Of a DNA stretch of 64,000 bases, positions 49,780 through 57,906 are shown piece after piece. The stretch comes from Actinoplanes lutulentus (GTDB taxonomy: Bacteria > Actinomycetota > Actinomycetes > Mycobacteriales > Micromonosporaceae). The stretch covers positions 186,001 to 250,000 of the forward strand of contig NZ_QLMJ01000015.1 in assembly GCF_003259845.1 (NCBI RefSeq), written 5' to 3'. Position numbers and translations under genes: made by a program. Within the stretch, counting starts at the first letter, position 1. Each line of letters begins with the position of its first letter. Under the pieces are notes generated by a model. That model did no database searches, had not been told where the DNA came from, and worked only from the letters and a program-made list of their open reading frames with translations.

Positions 49780-50869
49780 GGACCTGCCGCAGGTGCTCGC
49801 CAATGCCGCGCCCCTGCTGGACGCGCAGGCCATCACCGTGCTGCTGATCGATTACGGACAGCTCGCGCTGCACCCGTTCCGCGGAACAACGACCTCACTG
49901 CCGGTGGAGGGCAGCCTCGCCGGACAGGCCTTCACCACCGCGCGGCACCAGTGGGACGCCGGTTTCCTGTGGCTGCCGCTGCTGCACGGCGCCGAACGGC
50001 TCGGCGTCCTCGAATTCGAGCTGAAAACACCCCCGACGGACGAGGCCCGGCACGACCTCGAAGTGATCGCCGCCCTGGTCGCCGAGCTGATCGCGAGCCG
50101 GCGCTTCTACGGTGACGCGGTCGAGCACACCCGGCGGCGGATGCCGATGCAGCTCGCCGCGGAGATCATCTGGAACCAGCTGCCGCCGCTGACGTTCGCT
50201 GTCGACGGAACGATGGTCACCGCCGTCCTCGAACCCTGTTACGACGTCGGCGGCGACGCGTTCGACTACGCGGCGAACGGCGACACCCTGCACGTCGCGC
50301 TCTTCGACACGGTCGGCCACGGGATCAGTGCGAGTGCGCTGACCACGCTGACGCTGAACACGTACCGCAACGCCCGCCGGTCCGGGCTGTCGCTGGTCGA
50401 CACCTGCCGGTCGATCGACAAGTGGATCCGCGCGCAGTACCCGGGCGCGTTCGTCACCGCGCTCGTTGCCGAGCTGGACATCGCGACCGGCGTCTATCGG
50501 CGGATCAGCGCCGGGCACCCCGCCGAGCTCTTCCTGCGCGACGGCCGGGTCCTGCCCTCGCTGCCCACCCCGAACGCACTGCCGCTCGGCCTCGGCCACA
50601 TGGTCACCCGGCGCCCGCAGGTGGTGGCGCAGCAGCTCGAACCCGGTGACTCGCTGGTCCTGTACACCGACGGCATCACCGAGGCACGCGACGCGTCCGG
50701 CGAGCTGTTCGGCGCCGACCGGCTGGGCGCGTTCATGCTGGACGCCCTGAGCCACGGCAATCCCGCCCCGGAAACGATGCGCCGCCTGATCCAGACGATC
50801 GTCTCTTACGAGGACGGCGAATTACGCGACGACGCCACCGCCGCCATGCTCCAATGGCAACGCCACTGA
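49718..50869 (+). CDS. GAF-like plus SpoIIE (PP2C) serine phosphatase
   Basis: 383 residues from GTG 49718, with TAGGTAGG ahead. The first 140 residues form a GAF-type sensor (LLIDYGQLALHPFRGTTTSL, LERLGVLEFELKT-like strands). The PP2C domain shows its metal motifs: VLEPCYDVGGDAFDYAANGD, LFDTVGHGISASALTTL, LVLYTDGITEARDASGELFG and RDDATAAMLQW. Such enzymes dephosphorylate anti-anti-sigma factors in the SpoIIE/RsbU partner-switching route. An RsbW-like kinase gene lies at 62.7 kb, though not linked. Confidence 0.88.
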   Translation: MLASMEAVRRLMDLRHRGRAEDLPQVLANAAPLLDAQAITVLLIDYGQLALHPFRGTTTSLPVEGSLAGQAFTTARHQWDAGFLWLPLLHGAERLGVLEFELKTPPTDEARHDLEVIAALVAELIASRRFYGDAVEHTRRRMPMQLAAEIIWNQLPPLTFAVDGTMVTAVLEPCYDVGGDAFDYAANGDTLHVALFDTVGHGISASALTTLTLNTYRNARRSGLSLVDTCRSIDKWIRAQYPGAFVTALVAELDIATGVYRRISAGHPAELFLRDGRVLPSLPTPNALPLGLGHMVTRRPQVVAQQLEPGDSLVLYTDGITEARDASGELFGADRLGAFMLDALSHGNPAPETMRRLIQTIVSYEDGELRDDATAAMLQWQRH

Positions 50870-50885
50870 GCCAGGAGCCGCATAT

Positions 50886-50911
50886 CCTATCTCCCAGCAA
50901 GGAAAGATAGG
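50886..50911. promoter_or_regulatory. Inverted repeat ahead of the thiM operon
   Basis: CCTATCT (50886-50892) and AGATAGG (50905-50911) flank 12 bases. It is the only clear dyad in the 150-bp leader before thiM and could be the GntR operator. The leader has none of the conserved TPP-riboswitch boxes. Confidence 0.45.
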
Positions 50912-51020
50912 AATGAGATCTCTGTCATCAGCAAAAACACCCGCCAGGCGTAGTCTCGCTCCGGTTGTATGCAGCAGTATGCAGACCGACGAGGTACCCC
51001 GATCAAGCGGAGCGATGACG

Positions 51021-51815
51021 ATGACAGTGGCAACCTGGAAGGACCCGGCCGTTCGCGAGGGATACGCGCGGATCGCCGAGACCGGCCCCTTCGTGTACGG
51101 GCTGACGAACTACATCGCGGCCAACCTCAGCGCCAACGTCCTGCTCGCCGCCGGCGCCGGACCCGCGATCGGCGCCGCGTCGGACTGGACCACCACGTTC
51201 CCGGCCGGCGCGAGCGCGGTCTGGATCAACACGGCCTCGCTGATGAGCAGCGACGAGGAATCACTGCGGACCGTGGCACGCACCGCCCATGAGGCGGGCA
51301 CACCGTGGGTCCTCGACCCGGTAGCCGTCGGCGCCGGCGCGGCCGCGTACGACGACTTCGTGCGTTCGCTGCTGGAGTTCCGTCCCGCCGTGATCCGGGG
51401 CAACGCCAGCGAACTGATCGCCCTCGCGGGTGGCGAGGCCACCGGCAAGGGCGTCGAGACGACCGTCAACTCGGCCGACGCGGTCGCCGCCGTCTCCGAT
51501 TTCGCCGCCCGGATCGGCGCTGTCGTGGCGGTCAGCGGACCGGTCGACTACATCTCGGACGGTCACCGTACCGTCGAGGTCCCCGGCGGTGACGTACGCC
51601 TGACCAGGGTGACCGGCGCGGGGTGTGCGCTCGGCTCGCTGACCGCCGCCGCGGTCTTCGCCACCGGTGACGCGTTGCAGGGCGCGGTCGTGGCGCACGC
51701 CGCCTACGCCGAGGCCGCCGAGCGGGCCGGCGCCCGGACGAAGGGAACCGGCGCGTTCGCGGTGGCCCTGGTAGACGAGTTGTCCCTGCTGAATGACACC
51801 GACGAAAGCAACTGA
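51021..51815 (+). CDS. thiM: Hydroxyethylthiazole kinase ThiM
   Basis: 264 residues; ATG 51021 is preferred because GGAG stands eight bases before, ATG 51015 is close. Ribokinase-like fold with ThiM hallmarks: YGLTNYIAANLSANVLLAAG, AASDWTTTFPAGASAVWINT, VLDPVAVGAGAAAY, VIRGNASELIALAGG and catalytic VTGAGCALGSLTAA. Phosphorylates the thiazole alcohol for thiamine salvage. It stands alone, without thiD or thiE, at the head of a coupled operon with a monooxygenase, a sulfurtransferase and a GntR gene. Confidence 0.9.
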   Translation: MTVATWKDPAVREGYARIAETGPFVYGLTNYIAANLSANVLLAAGAGPAIGAASDWTTTFPAGASAVWINTASLMSSDEESLRTVARTAHEAGTPWVLDPVAVGAGAAAYDDFVRSLLEFRPAVIRGNASELIALAGGEATGKGVETTVNSADAVAAVSDFAARIGAVVAVSGPVDYISDGHRTVEVPGGDVRLTRVTGAGCALGSLTAAAVFATGDALQGAVVAHAAYAEAAERAGARTKGTGAFAVALVDELSLLNDTDESN

Positions 51816-53143
51816 TGATCCACCTCGGCGCCTTCCTCAACGCCGGCGTCCAGGGCACCGCGGGCTGGCGGCATCCCGACGCCTCCCCGCGGTTCCTCAC
51901 CGCCGCCCACTACGTGCGCATCGCCCAGGTCCTGGAGCAGGGCCTGTTCGACTTCGCGTTCGTGCCGGACGCCCTCGCGGTCCCGCGCAGCCTCGGCGGT
52001 TCCTTCGCCCCGGCGGTGAAGTGGGGTTCGGGCACACCACGGCTCGACCCGGTACCGGTCATCTCGCTGATGGCCGCGGTCACCACCCATCTCGGGGTGG
52101 CCGCGACCGTGTCGACCGGCTATCACGAGCCGTACAACGTGGCCCGCGAGTTCGCCACGATCGACCACCTCACCGGTGGCCGCTCCGGCTGGAACGTGGT
52201 GACCAGCTTCCAGGACGCCGAGGCGCAGAACTTCGGCCAGCCGAAACTGCCGCCACGCCCGCAGCGGTACGCCCGGGCCGAGGAGTTCCTCGAGGTCACC
52301 ACCCGGCTCTGGGACAGCTGGGCGGACGACGCGATCGTCGCCGACCGGGAGTCCGGTGTCTTCGGCCGCCCCGAGTCGGTCGAGGCGATCGACCACGACG
52401 GCGACCACTTCCGGGTGCAGGGCCCGCTCAGCGTGCCCCGGCCGCCGCAGGGATACCCGGTGATCATCCAGGCCGGCGCCAGCGAGCCGGGCCGGGATTT
52501 CGCCGCCCGCTGGGCCGACGTGATCTTCTGCAGTCACGAGTCCCTGGAGTCGGCCGTCGCGTTCTACACCGACGTGAAGGCACGCGCCGCCGCGCACGGC
52601 CGCGACCCGGACAACCTGGTGATCCTGCCGGCCGCCACCCCGGTGATCGGCCGCGACGTGCAGGACGCGCTCGCCAGGCACGAGGCCTTCGCCGACCTGG
52701 TCTCGGTCGAGGCCGGACTGTCCCGCCTGGCGTACCACGTCAACGTGGACCTCACGAAATACGACCCGGACGGTCCGCTGCCCACCCTCGACGAGGTCGG
52801 CGTCGAGGGCCACTACCGCGAGGTCGTCGAGTTCGCCGAGCGGGAGAAGCTGACCGTCGCGCAGATCGGCCGCTGGTACGGCGCCCGCACCGAGGGCAGC
52901 CTGATCGGCTCGGCAGCCGACATCGCCGACACGATCCAGCAGTGGGTCGACGCCGGTGCCGCCGACGGTTTCGTCATCCAGGCCACCCACGTGCCGGCCG
53001 CGTTCGAGGACTTCGTCGCCGAGGTCGTCCCGGAACTCCAGCGCCGAGGCCTCTTCCGCACGTCCTACGAGGGTTCGACGCTGCGGGACAACCTCGGCCT
53101 CCCCCGCCCGGCCCGCGGCGAGTGGAAAGCTCGCCGATCATGA
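51815..53143 (+). CDS. LLM flavin-dependent monooxygenase (NtaA/SnaA/DszA type)
   Basis: 442 residues from ATG 51815, sharing its first A with the thiM stop. FMNH2-dependent LLM fold: FLNAGVQGTAGWRHPDASPR, LTAAHYVRIAQVLEQGLFDF, SLMAAVTTHLGVAATVSTGY, LTGGRSGWNVVTSFQDAEAQ, VIIQAGASEPGRDFAARWAD. The length and insertions follow the NtaA/SnaA/SoxA(DszA)/DmoA branch that oxidises chelators, dibenzothiophene sulfone or dimethyl sulfide. With ThiM and a sulfurtransferase on each side, a sulfur heterocycle is a plausible substrate (inference). Confidence 0.9.
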   Translation: MIHLGAFLNAGVQGTAGWRHPDASPRFLTAAHYVRIAQVLEQGLFDFAFVPDALAVPRSLGGSFAPAVKWGSGTPRLDPVPVISLMAAVTTHLGVAATVSTGYHEPYNVAREFATIDHLTGGRSGWNVVTSFQDAEAQNFGQPKLPPRPQRYARAEEFLEVTTRLWDSWADDAIVADRESGVFGRPESVEAIDHDGDHFRVQGPLSVPRPPQGYPVIIQAGASEPGRDFAARWADVIFCSHESLESAVAFYTDVKARAAAHGRDPDNLVILPAATPVIGRDVQDALARHEAFADLVSVEAGLSRLAYHVNVDLTKYDPDGPLPTLDEVGVEGHYREVVEFAEREKLTVAQIGRWYGARTEGSLIGSAADIADTIQQWVDAGAADGFVIQATHVPAAFEDFVAEVVPELQRRGLFRTSYEGSTLRDNLGLPRPARGEWKARRS

Positions 53144-53943
53144 CGACTCCGCTGGTCAGCCCCGCGTGGCTGCGCGAGCACCGCGACGACATCGTGCTGC
53201 TGGACGCGTCCATCGACCGTACCCAAGGCGGTTTTGCTCCTGGCAGTGACGCTTTTGCCGAAGCGCACATTCCCGGCGCCCGCTTCGCGGACCTCTTCAC
53301 CGGATTCTCCGACCCGGCCGCTGCCCACCCCTTCTCACTGCCGTCACTCGCGCACCTGCGCGAGACAGCCCAGAGCGCAGGGGTACGCGATAACGCCCCC
53401 GTGGTCGTGTACGACCGCAACGGTGGCGCGTGGGCCGCCCGGGTGTGGTGGCTGCTGACCATTCACGGCCACCCATCGGTGAGCGTGCTGGACGGTGGGC
53501 TGGCGTTGTGGATCGCCTCCGGTCTCCCGGTCGAAAGCGGACATCCGTCGGCTCCGGCCGCGACCGGGACGCTGACCCTGCACGAGCCGGGGCCGGTCAC
53601 CGCCGACCTTTCCGAGGTCCTTGTGACGTCCCGCCAGGAGTATCCCGGGCAGCTTGTCTGTGCTCTCCGCCGTGAGGTCTACGAAGCCGGTCATATTCCC
53701 GGCAGCGGAAGCCTCCCCTATGCCGAGCTGCTCCGCGCCGACGGAACGATCGACCTCGATGCCACTCGGGAGAGGGGCGCCGCGCTCGGCTCGGACGCGA
53801 TCGTCTACTGCGGCGGCGGCATCAACGCGGCCGGGCTGATCCTGGCCCTGGACGCCGCCGGACTGCCCCGGCCGCGGCTCTACGACGGCTCGCTCACGCA
53901 GTGGCGGGCCGACCCGAGCCGCCCGCTTAGCATGGGCCGATGA
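53140..53943 (+). CDS. Two-domain sulfurtransferase (rhodanese family)
   Basis: 267 residues from ATG 53140, ATGA overlap with the gene before. N-terminal rhodanese domain (VLLDASIDRTQGGFAP, FAEAHIPGARFADLF) is inactive as usual; the C-terminal one carries the catalytic Cys in AIVYCGGGINAAGLILALDA. The loop CGGGIN is nearer to 3-mercaptopyruvate sulfurtransferase (CGSGVT) than to thiosulfate sulfurtransferase. Likely handles sulfane sulfur freed by the operon's monooxygenase. Confidence 0.88.
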   Translation: MTTPLVSPAWLREHRDDIVLLDASIDRTQGGFAPGSDAFAEAHIPGARFADLFTGFSDPAAAHPFSLPSLAHLRETAQSAGVRDNAPVVVYDRNGGAWAARVWWLLTIHGHPSVSVLDGGLALWIASGLPVESGHPSAPAATGTLTLHEPGPVTADLSEVLVTSRQEYPGQLVCALRREVYEAGHIPGSGSLPYAELLRADGTIDLDATRERGAALGSDAIVYCGGGINAAGLILALDAAGLPRPRLYDGSLTQWRADPSRPLSMGR

Positions 53944-54620
53944 CGGTGAACGCCCGCGACACGGTGTACCGCACGCTGCTCGAACGGCTCACGCACGGCC
54001 ACTATGCCGCCGGCGATCCGCTCATCCCGCAGACGCTCAGCGAGGAGTTCGCGGTCTCCCGCACCCCGGTTCGGGAGGCGCTCGCGCTGCTCGAACAGGA
54101 CGGGCTGCTGGTCTCCGGCCGGCGCGGGTTCGAGATCCGCCGCCGCGGCGACGAGGAGATCCTGGAGATCTTCGAGACCCGGGCCATCCTGGAGTCCTCG
54201 GCCGCGTACGCCGCGGCCACCCGCGCCACCCCGATCGACCTGGCCCGGCTGCAGGACCTGCACGACCGCTCGCAGGCCACCGACGACCCGGCCGAGGTGC
54301 GGCGGCTGTTCAACCACTTCCACGACGCCGTCCGCAACGCCGCGCACAACCGGACCATCACCACGCTGCTGCGCACGATCGAGGCGCAGGTGAAGGTCTC
54401 CGCGCCGTGGAACACCCCGGGCGGCGCCCGCGACTTCGGACCCAGCTTCGCCGAGCACGCCGCGCTGCTGGACGCCATCCGCGCCGGTGATGCCGCCGCC
54501 GCACGGACCGTCAGCCTGGAACACGCCGCCCACGACCGCGACACCCGGGTCAGCCAGCTCATCGCCCGGATGGCCGCCGACCTGACCGCCCCCGACTCCA
54601 CCGCGGCCGGCTGGCGCTGA
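53940..54620 (+). CDS. GntR family (FCD) transcriptional regulator
   Basis: 226 residues from ATG 53940, ATGA overlap with the sulfurtransferase. Winged helix: VYRTLLERLTHGHYAAGDPL, QTLSEEFAVSRTPVREALAL, LEQDGLLVSGRRGFEIRRR. FCD effector domain: EIFETRAILESSAAYAAATR and HFHDAVRNAAHNRTITTLLR with ligand-binding Asp/His. Last gene of the thiM operon; expected to sense an organic-acid intermediate and control the operon. Confidence 0.9.
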   Translation: MTVNARDTVYRTLLERLTHGHYAAGDPLIPQTLSEEFAVSRTPVREALALLEQDGLLVSGRRGFEIRRRGDEEILEIFETRAILESSAAYAAATRATPIDLARLQDLHDRSQATDDPAEVRRLFNHFHDAVRNAAHNRTITTLLRTIEAQVKVSAPWNTPGGARDFGPSFAEHAALLDAIRAGDAAAARTVSLEHAAHDRDTRVSQLIARMAADLTAPDSTAAGWR

Positions 54621-54707
54621 ACCAGGTGATTCGGCGCCGCCGCGCCCACGGACTGCTCAGCGTCGTGGATGTGACAGACACCCATCCAGGTCGATGATCC
54701 TTGCGAA

Positions 54708-54739
54708 TTCCGTGCCGAGAGTCATTCCTCGGCACGGAA
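54708..54739. promoter_or_regulatory. Hairpin that overlaps the ribosome site of the DUF4331 gene
   Basis: TTCCGTGCCGAG (54708-54719) pairs exactly with CTCGGCACGGAA (54728-54739) around eight bases. The right arm ends in the GGAAGG Shine-Dalgarno sequence (54736-54741) of the gene at 54749. It may be the terminator of the GntR operon, or a switch that hides the ribosome site, or both. Confidence 0.6.
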
Positions 54740-54748
54740 GGATCCACC

Positions 54749-56461
54749 ATGCGTCCCAGAACCCGCCGCCAGCGCGCCTTGGCGGCGCTCGGCATCGGCG
54801 CTCTGCTCGCCGGCTCGGTGTACACCCTCGGGCCGGTGACCGCGACCGCGTCCAGCCACCGCGAAGCGCCCCTGATCGCCGCGGACCCGGCGGTCGACAA
54901 CACCGACCTGTACGCGTTCGTCAGCCCGGACCGCCCCGGATACGTCACCTTCGTCGCCAACTGGCAGCCGTTCTCCGAACCGAACGGCGGTCCCAACTTC
55001 TACCCGTTCGCCACCGACGCGACGTACCACATCAAGGTCGACAGCGACGGTGACGCGCGACCCGACGCCGAGTTCCGGTGGAAGTTCCGGAACATCGACA
55101 AGCGGGGCAACAACACGTTCCTCTACAACAACGGCCCGGTCACCTCGCTCGACGACGAGAACCTGCTGTTCAAGCAGACGTACAGCCTGGAGTCCTCGTT
55201 CGGCGGCGCGCCCTTCAAGACCCGGGTGCAGGACGCACCGGTCGCGCCGTCGCGGGTCGGCACGGCGTCCATGCCGGATTACCAGACCCTGCGTGACCAG
55301 GCCACCAAGACACTGCCGGGCGGCTGGAACGTCTTCGCCGGCCAGGCCGACGACCCGTTCTTCCTGGACCTTCAGGTCTTCAACCTGCTGTACGGCGGTG
55401 ACCTCTCGGACTCCGGGAACGACACCGTCGCCGGCTACAACGTGAACACGATCGCCCTGCAGGTGCCGTTCAACGACGTGGCGCTCAAGGGCGACGCCGG
55501 CCGCAACCCGGTCATCGGCGTCTGGACCACAACCGAACGCGACCGGGTACGCATCAGCGGCTCGACGTCCGGCAGCGGCGGCAAGGTCCAGGTCTCCCGT
55601 CTCGGCAACCCGCTGATCAACGAGGTGATCGTCCCGGCGGGGCTGAAGGACGCCTTCAACGCCAGCCCGCCCCGCCAGGACGCCAAGACGCCGGCGCTGG
55701 TCAAGCGGGTTCTCGAACCCGAGGTGCCGAAGCTCATCGAGTCGATCTACAAGATCCCGGCGCCGAAGACACCCCGCAACGATCTGGCCGAGATCTTCCT
55801 GACCGGCATCACCACGAAGGGCGACGGCCCGATCAAGGCCGATCTGAACTCCCAGCTCAACAACAAGGACGTGAAGGCGTCCCGCTTCGTACCGGCCGAG
55901 GAGCTGCGGCTGAACCTGTCGGTACCGGTGGCCGGGCAGCCCAATCGCCTCGGTGTGCTCGCCGGCGACCTGCAGGGCTTCCCGAACGGGCGGCGGCTCA
56001 CCGACGACGTCCTCGACATCGAACTGCAGGCCCTGGTCGGCGCGGCACAGACCGGCAAGCTGGTCGACGCCCTGGCCGCCGGCGACGGCGTCGACACCAA
56101 CGACCAGGACTTCGCCGCGACGTTCCCCTATGTGGCGCTGCCCAACGGCGTCGCGGTGAACAAAGCCCGTGGTCAGCAGCCCGCCGCGGCCCAGCCGAGC
56201 CCGTCGGCCGGCGACGCCGGCGCCGCCGGTCCGGTCGGTGCGGTCGACGGCGTCACCGGCAACACACCTGTCGACACCGCGGCGGACACCGCTGCCGCTC
56301 CGGAAGGCACCCAGGTCACCGTGCCCGTCGCCTACGCGACCGGCGCTTCCGGCATCGCGATCCTCATCGTCGCGGCCGGCGTCTTCCTGCTCCTGCGGTG
56401 GCGGCGCGCACAGACGCCCCGCCGGCCCTTCCCCGACAACGACCCGACCCTCCGTTTCTGA
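54749..56461 (+). CDS. DUF4331 family secreted, membrane-anchored protein
   Basis: 570 residues from ATG 54749. Signal peptide (RALAALGIGALLAGSVYTLG), then the DUF4331 hallmark ASSHREAPLIAADPAVDNTD and LYAFVSPDRPGYVTFVANWQ. Large beta-rich extracytoplasmic domain, an Ala/Pro linker, and one C-terminal helix (IAILIVAAGVFLLLRW) with an Arg-rich end that anchors it. Function unknown. First gene of an operon with TPR and NicO proteins. Confidence 0.88.
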   Translation: MRPRTRRQRALAALGIGALLAGSVYTLGPVTATASSHREAPLIAADPAVDNTDLYAFVSPDRPGYVTFVANWQPFSEPNGGPNFYPFATDATYHIKVDSDGDARPDAEFRWKFRNIDKRGNNTFLYNNGPVTSLDDENLLFKQTYSLESSFGGAPFKTRVQDAPVAPSRVGTASMPDYQTLRDQATKTLPGGWNVFAGQADDPFFLDLQVFNLLYGGDLSDSGNDTVAGYNVNTIALQVPFNDVALKGDAGRNPVIGVWTTTERDRVRISGSTSGSGGKVQVSRLGNPLINEVIVPAGLKDAFNASPPRQDAKTPALVKRVLEPEVPKLIESIYKIPAPKTPRNDLAEIFLTGITTKGDGPIKADLNSQLNNKDVKASRFVPAEELRLNLSVPVAGQPNRLGVLAGDLQGFPNGRRLTDDVLDIELQALVGAAQTGKLVDALAAGDGVDTNDQDFAATFPYVALPNGVAVNKARGQQPAAAQPSPSAGDAGAAGPVGAVDGVTGNTPVDTAADTAAAPEGTQVTVPVAYATGASGIAILIVAAGVFLLLRWRRAQTPRRPFPDNDPTLRF

Positions 56462-56523
56462 CCGCGTTTCCGGGCGGCTGTGCCAGCCGGCGCGGCCGCC
56501 CGCCTCTCCCCCAGGAGCCATCC

Positions 56524-57906
56524 ATGCGACGAGTCCTTGTCCGCCTGGGACTGGCCGCCGCACTAGCGGCCACCCTGCTCACTGTCGCGGCCGTGCTGAT
56601 CCGGCCGCGTCCCACCCTCCCCGCCGCGCAATCGGCCGCACCGCCCACCGACTCCGTGACCGACCGGATCGCCCGCGCCCAGCAGCGACTCGCCGACGTA
56701 CCCGGCGACTGGCCGGCGTGGGCAGCGCTCGGCTCCGCATACCTGGAGCAGGCCCGCATCACCGCCGACCCGGCCCTCTACCCCAAGGCCGAACAGGCCG
56801 CCCGCACGTCCCTCTCCCTGCGCCGCGACGGCAACAGCGACGCCCTGATCGTCCTGGGCGCCCTGGCCAACGCCCGCCACGACTTCCCCCTGGCCCGCGA
56901 CCTCGCCGCCCAGGCCATCAAGATCAACACCTTCAATCCCCTGGGGTACGCGGTAAGGGCCGACGCCCTGACCCAGCTCGGCGACGCACCCGGCGCGACG
57001 GCCGCCGTGCAACGCATGCTCGACCTGCGCCCGGGGATGGCCGCCTTCACCCGCGCCTCCTACGACCTGGAGCTGCGTGGGCTGCTCACCGAGGCCACCG
57101 ACCTGATGCGCCTGGCCCTGGCCGGCGCGGTCGACCCGCACGACATCGCCTTCTGCCGCACCCAGCTGGGCGACCTGGCCTTCGGCCGAGGTGACCTGGA
57201 CACCGCCACAGCCGAATACACAGCAGCGATAGCCGCCAGCGCGGCCACACCCAGCACCCAGCCCGAAGCCGGCGCTCAGCAGGCCGGGAGCGGCACGCCG
57301 CAGGCCGTGGGGCCGGCGGCATCCGGTGCGCTGCACGGGATGGCTCGGGTCAAGGCGGCGCGGGGTGACCTGGCTGGGGCCATCGCCGACTACGGCGCTC
57401 TCACCGCCCGCCTGCCCGCGACGGCAACGCTGCTCGAATACGCGGACCTGCTGCGCCTCGCCGGCCGCGGCGCCGAGGCCGACGCGCAGCTGGAGCTGGC
57501 CGCTGTGACGGAGAGGCTGTTCACCGCGAACGGCGGCACCGACGGCCTGGTCACCGCGGCGCTGGCCCTCGCCCGGAACCGCCCCGCCGACGCGGTGGCC
57601 GCCGCCCGCGCCGAGTGGTCCCGCCGCAAACACCCCGACGTCGCGGACACCCTCGCCTGGTCACTGCACGCGGCGGGCCGGGACGCCGAAGCCCTGTCGT
57701 ACGCCCGTCGGGCCGTGGCCGGCGGCGCACACCCGGCCAGCTACGCGTACCACCTCGGCATGATCCAGCTCAGCCTCGGGCAGCGGGCCGCCGCGCGTAC
57801 CGAGATCGCGCGTGCGCTGAGCACCAACCCGCACTTCTCCCCGGTGGACGCACCCACCGCCCGCCGCGCCCTGTCCGGCCTGACCAGCACCGGAGGCATC
57901 CGATGA
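56524..57906 (+). CDS. TPR-repeat protein with N-terminal anchor
   Basis: 460 residues from ATG 56524, behind CAGGAG. A single N-terminal helix (VLVRLGLAAALAATLLTVAA) is followed by many TPR-like helix pairs: WAALGSAYLEQARITADPAL, ALANARHDFPLARDLAAQAI, AKAARGDLAGAIADYGAL-type, LAWSLHAAGRDAEALSYARR. Scaffold outside the membrane. It is the middle gene of the DUF4331-NicO operon and overlaps the NicO start (ATGA). Confidence 0.85.
   Translation: MRRVLVRLGLAAALAATLLTVAAVLIRPRPTLPAAQSAAPPTDSVTDRIARAQQRLADVPGDWPAWAALGSAYLEQARITADPALYPKAEQAARTSLSLRRDGNSDALIVLGALANARHDFPLARDLAAQAIKINTFNPLGYAVRADALTQLGDAPGATAAVQRMLDLRPGMAAFTRASYDLELRGLLTEATDLMRLALAGAVDPHDIAFCRTQLGDLAFGRGDLDTATAEYTAAIAASAATPSTQPEAGAQQAGSGTPQAVGPAASGALHGMARVKAARGDLAGAIADYGALTARLPATATLLEYADLLRLAGRGAEADAQLELAAVTERLFTANGGTDGLVTAALALARNRPADAVAAARAEWSRRKHPDVADTLAWSLHAAGRDAEALSYARRAVAGGAHPASYAYHLGMIQLSLGQRAAARTEIARALSTNPHFSPVDAPTARRALSGLTSTGGIR

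Noticed and set aside
50870..51020. TPP riboswitch before thiM
   Set aside because: None of the conserved TPP aptamer boxes (such as CUGAGA) can be found; only a 7-bp dyad is present.
54722..56563. 613-codon frame antisense to the DUF4331 gene
   Set aside because: It mirrors the codon bias of the sense gene and contains no family motif; the sense strand has a signal peptide and DUF4331 hallmark.
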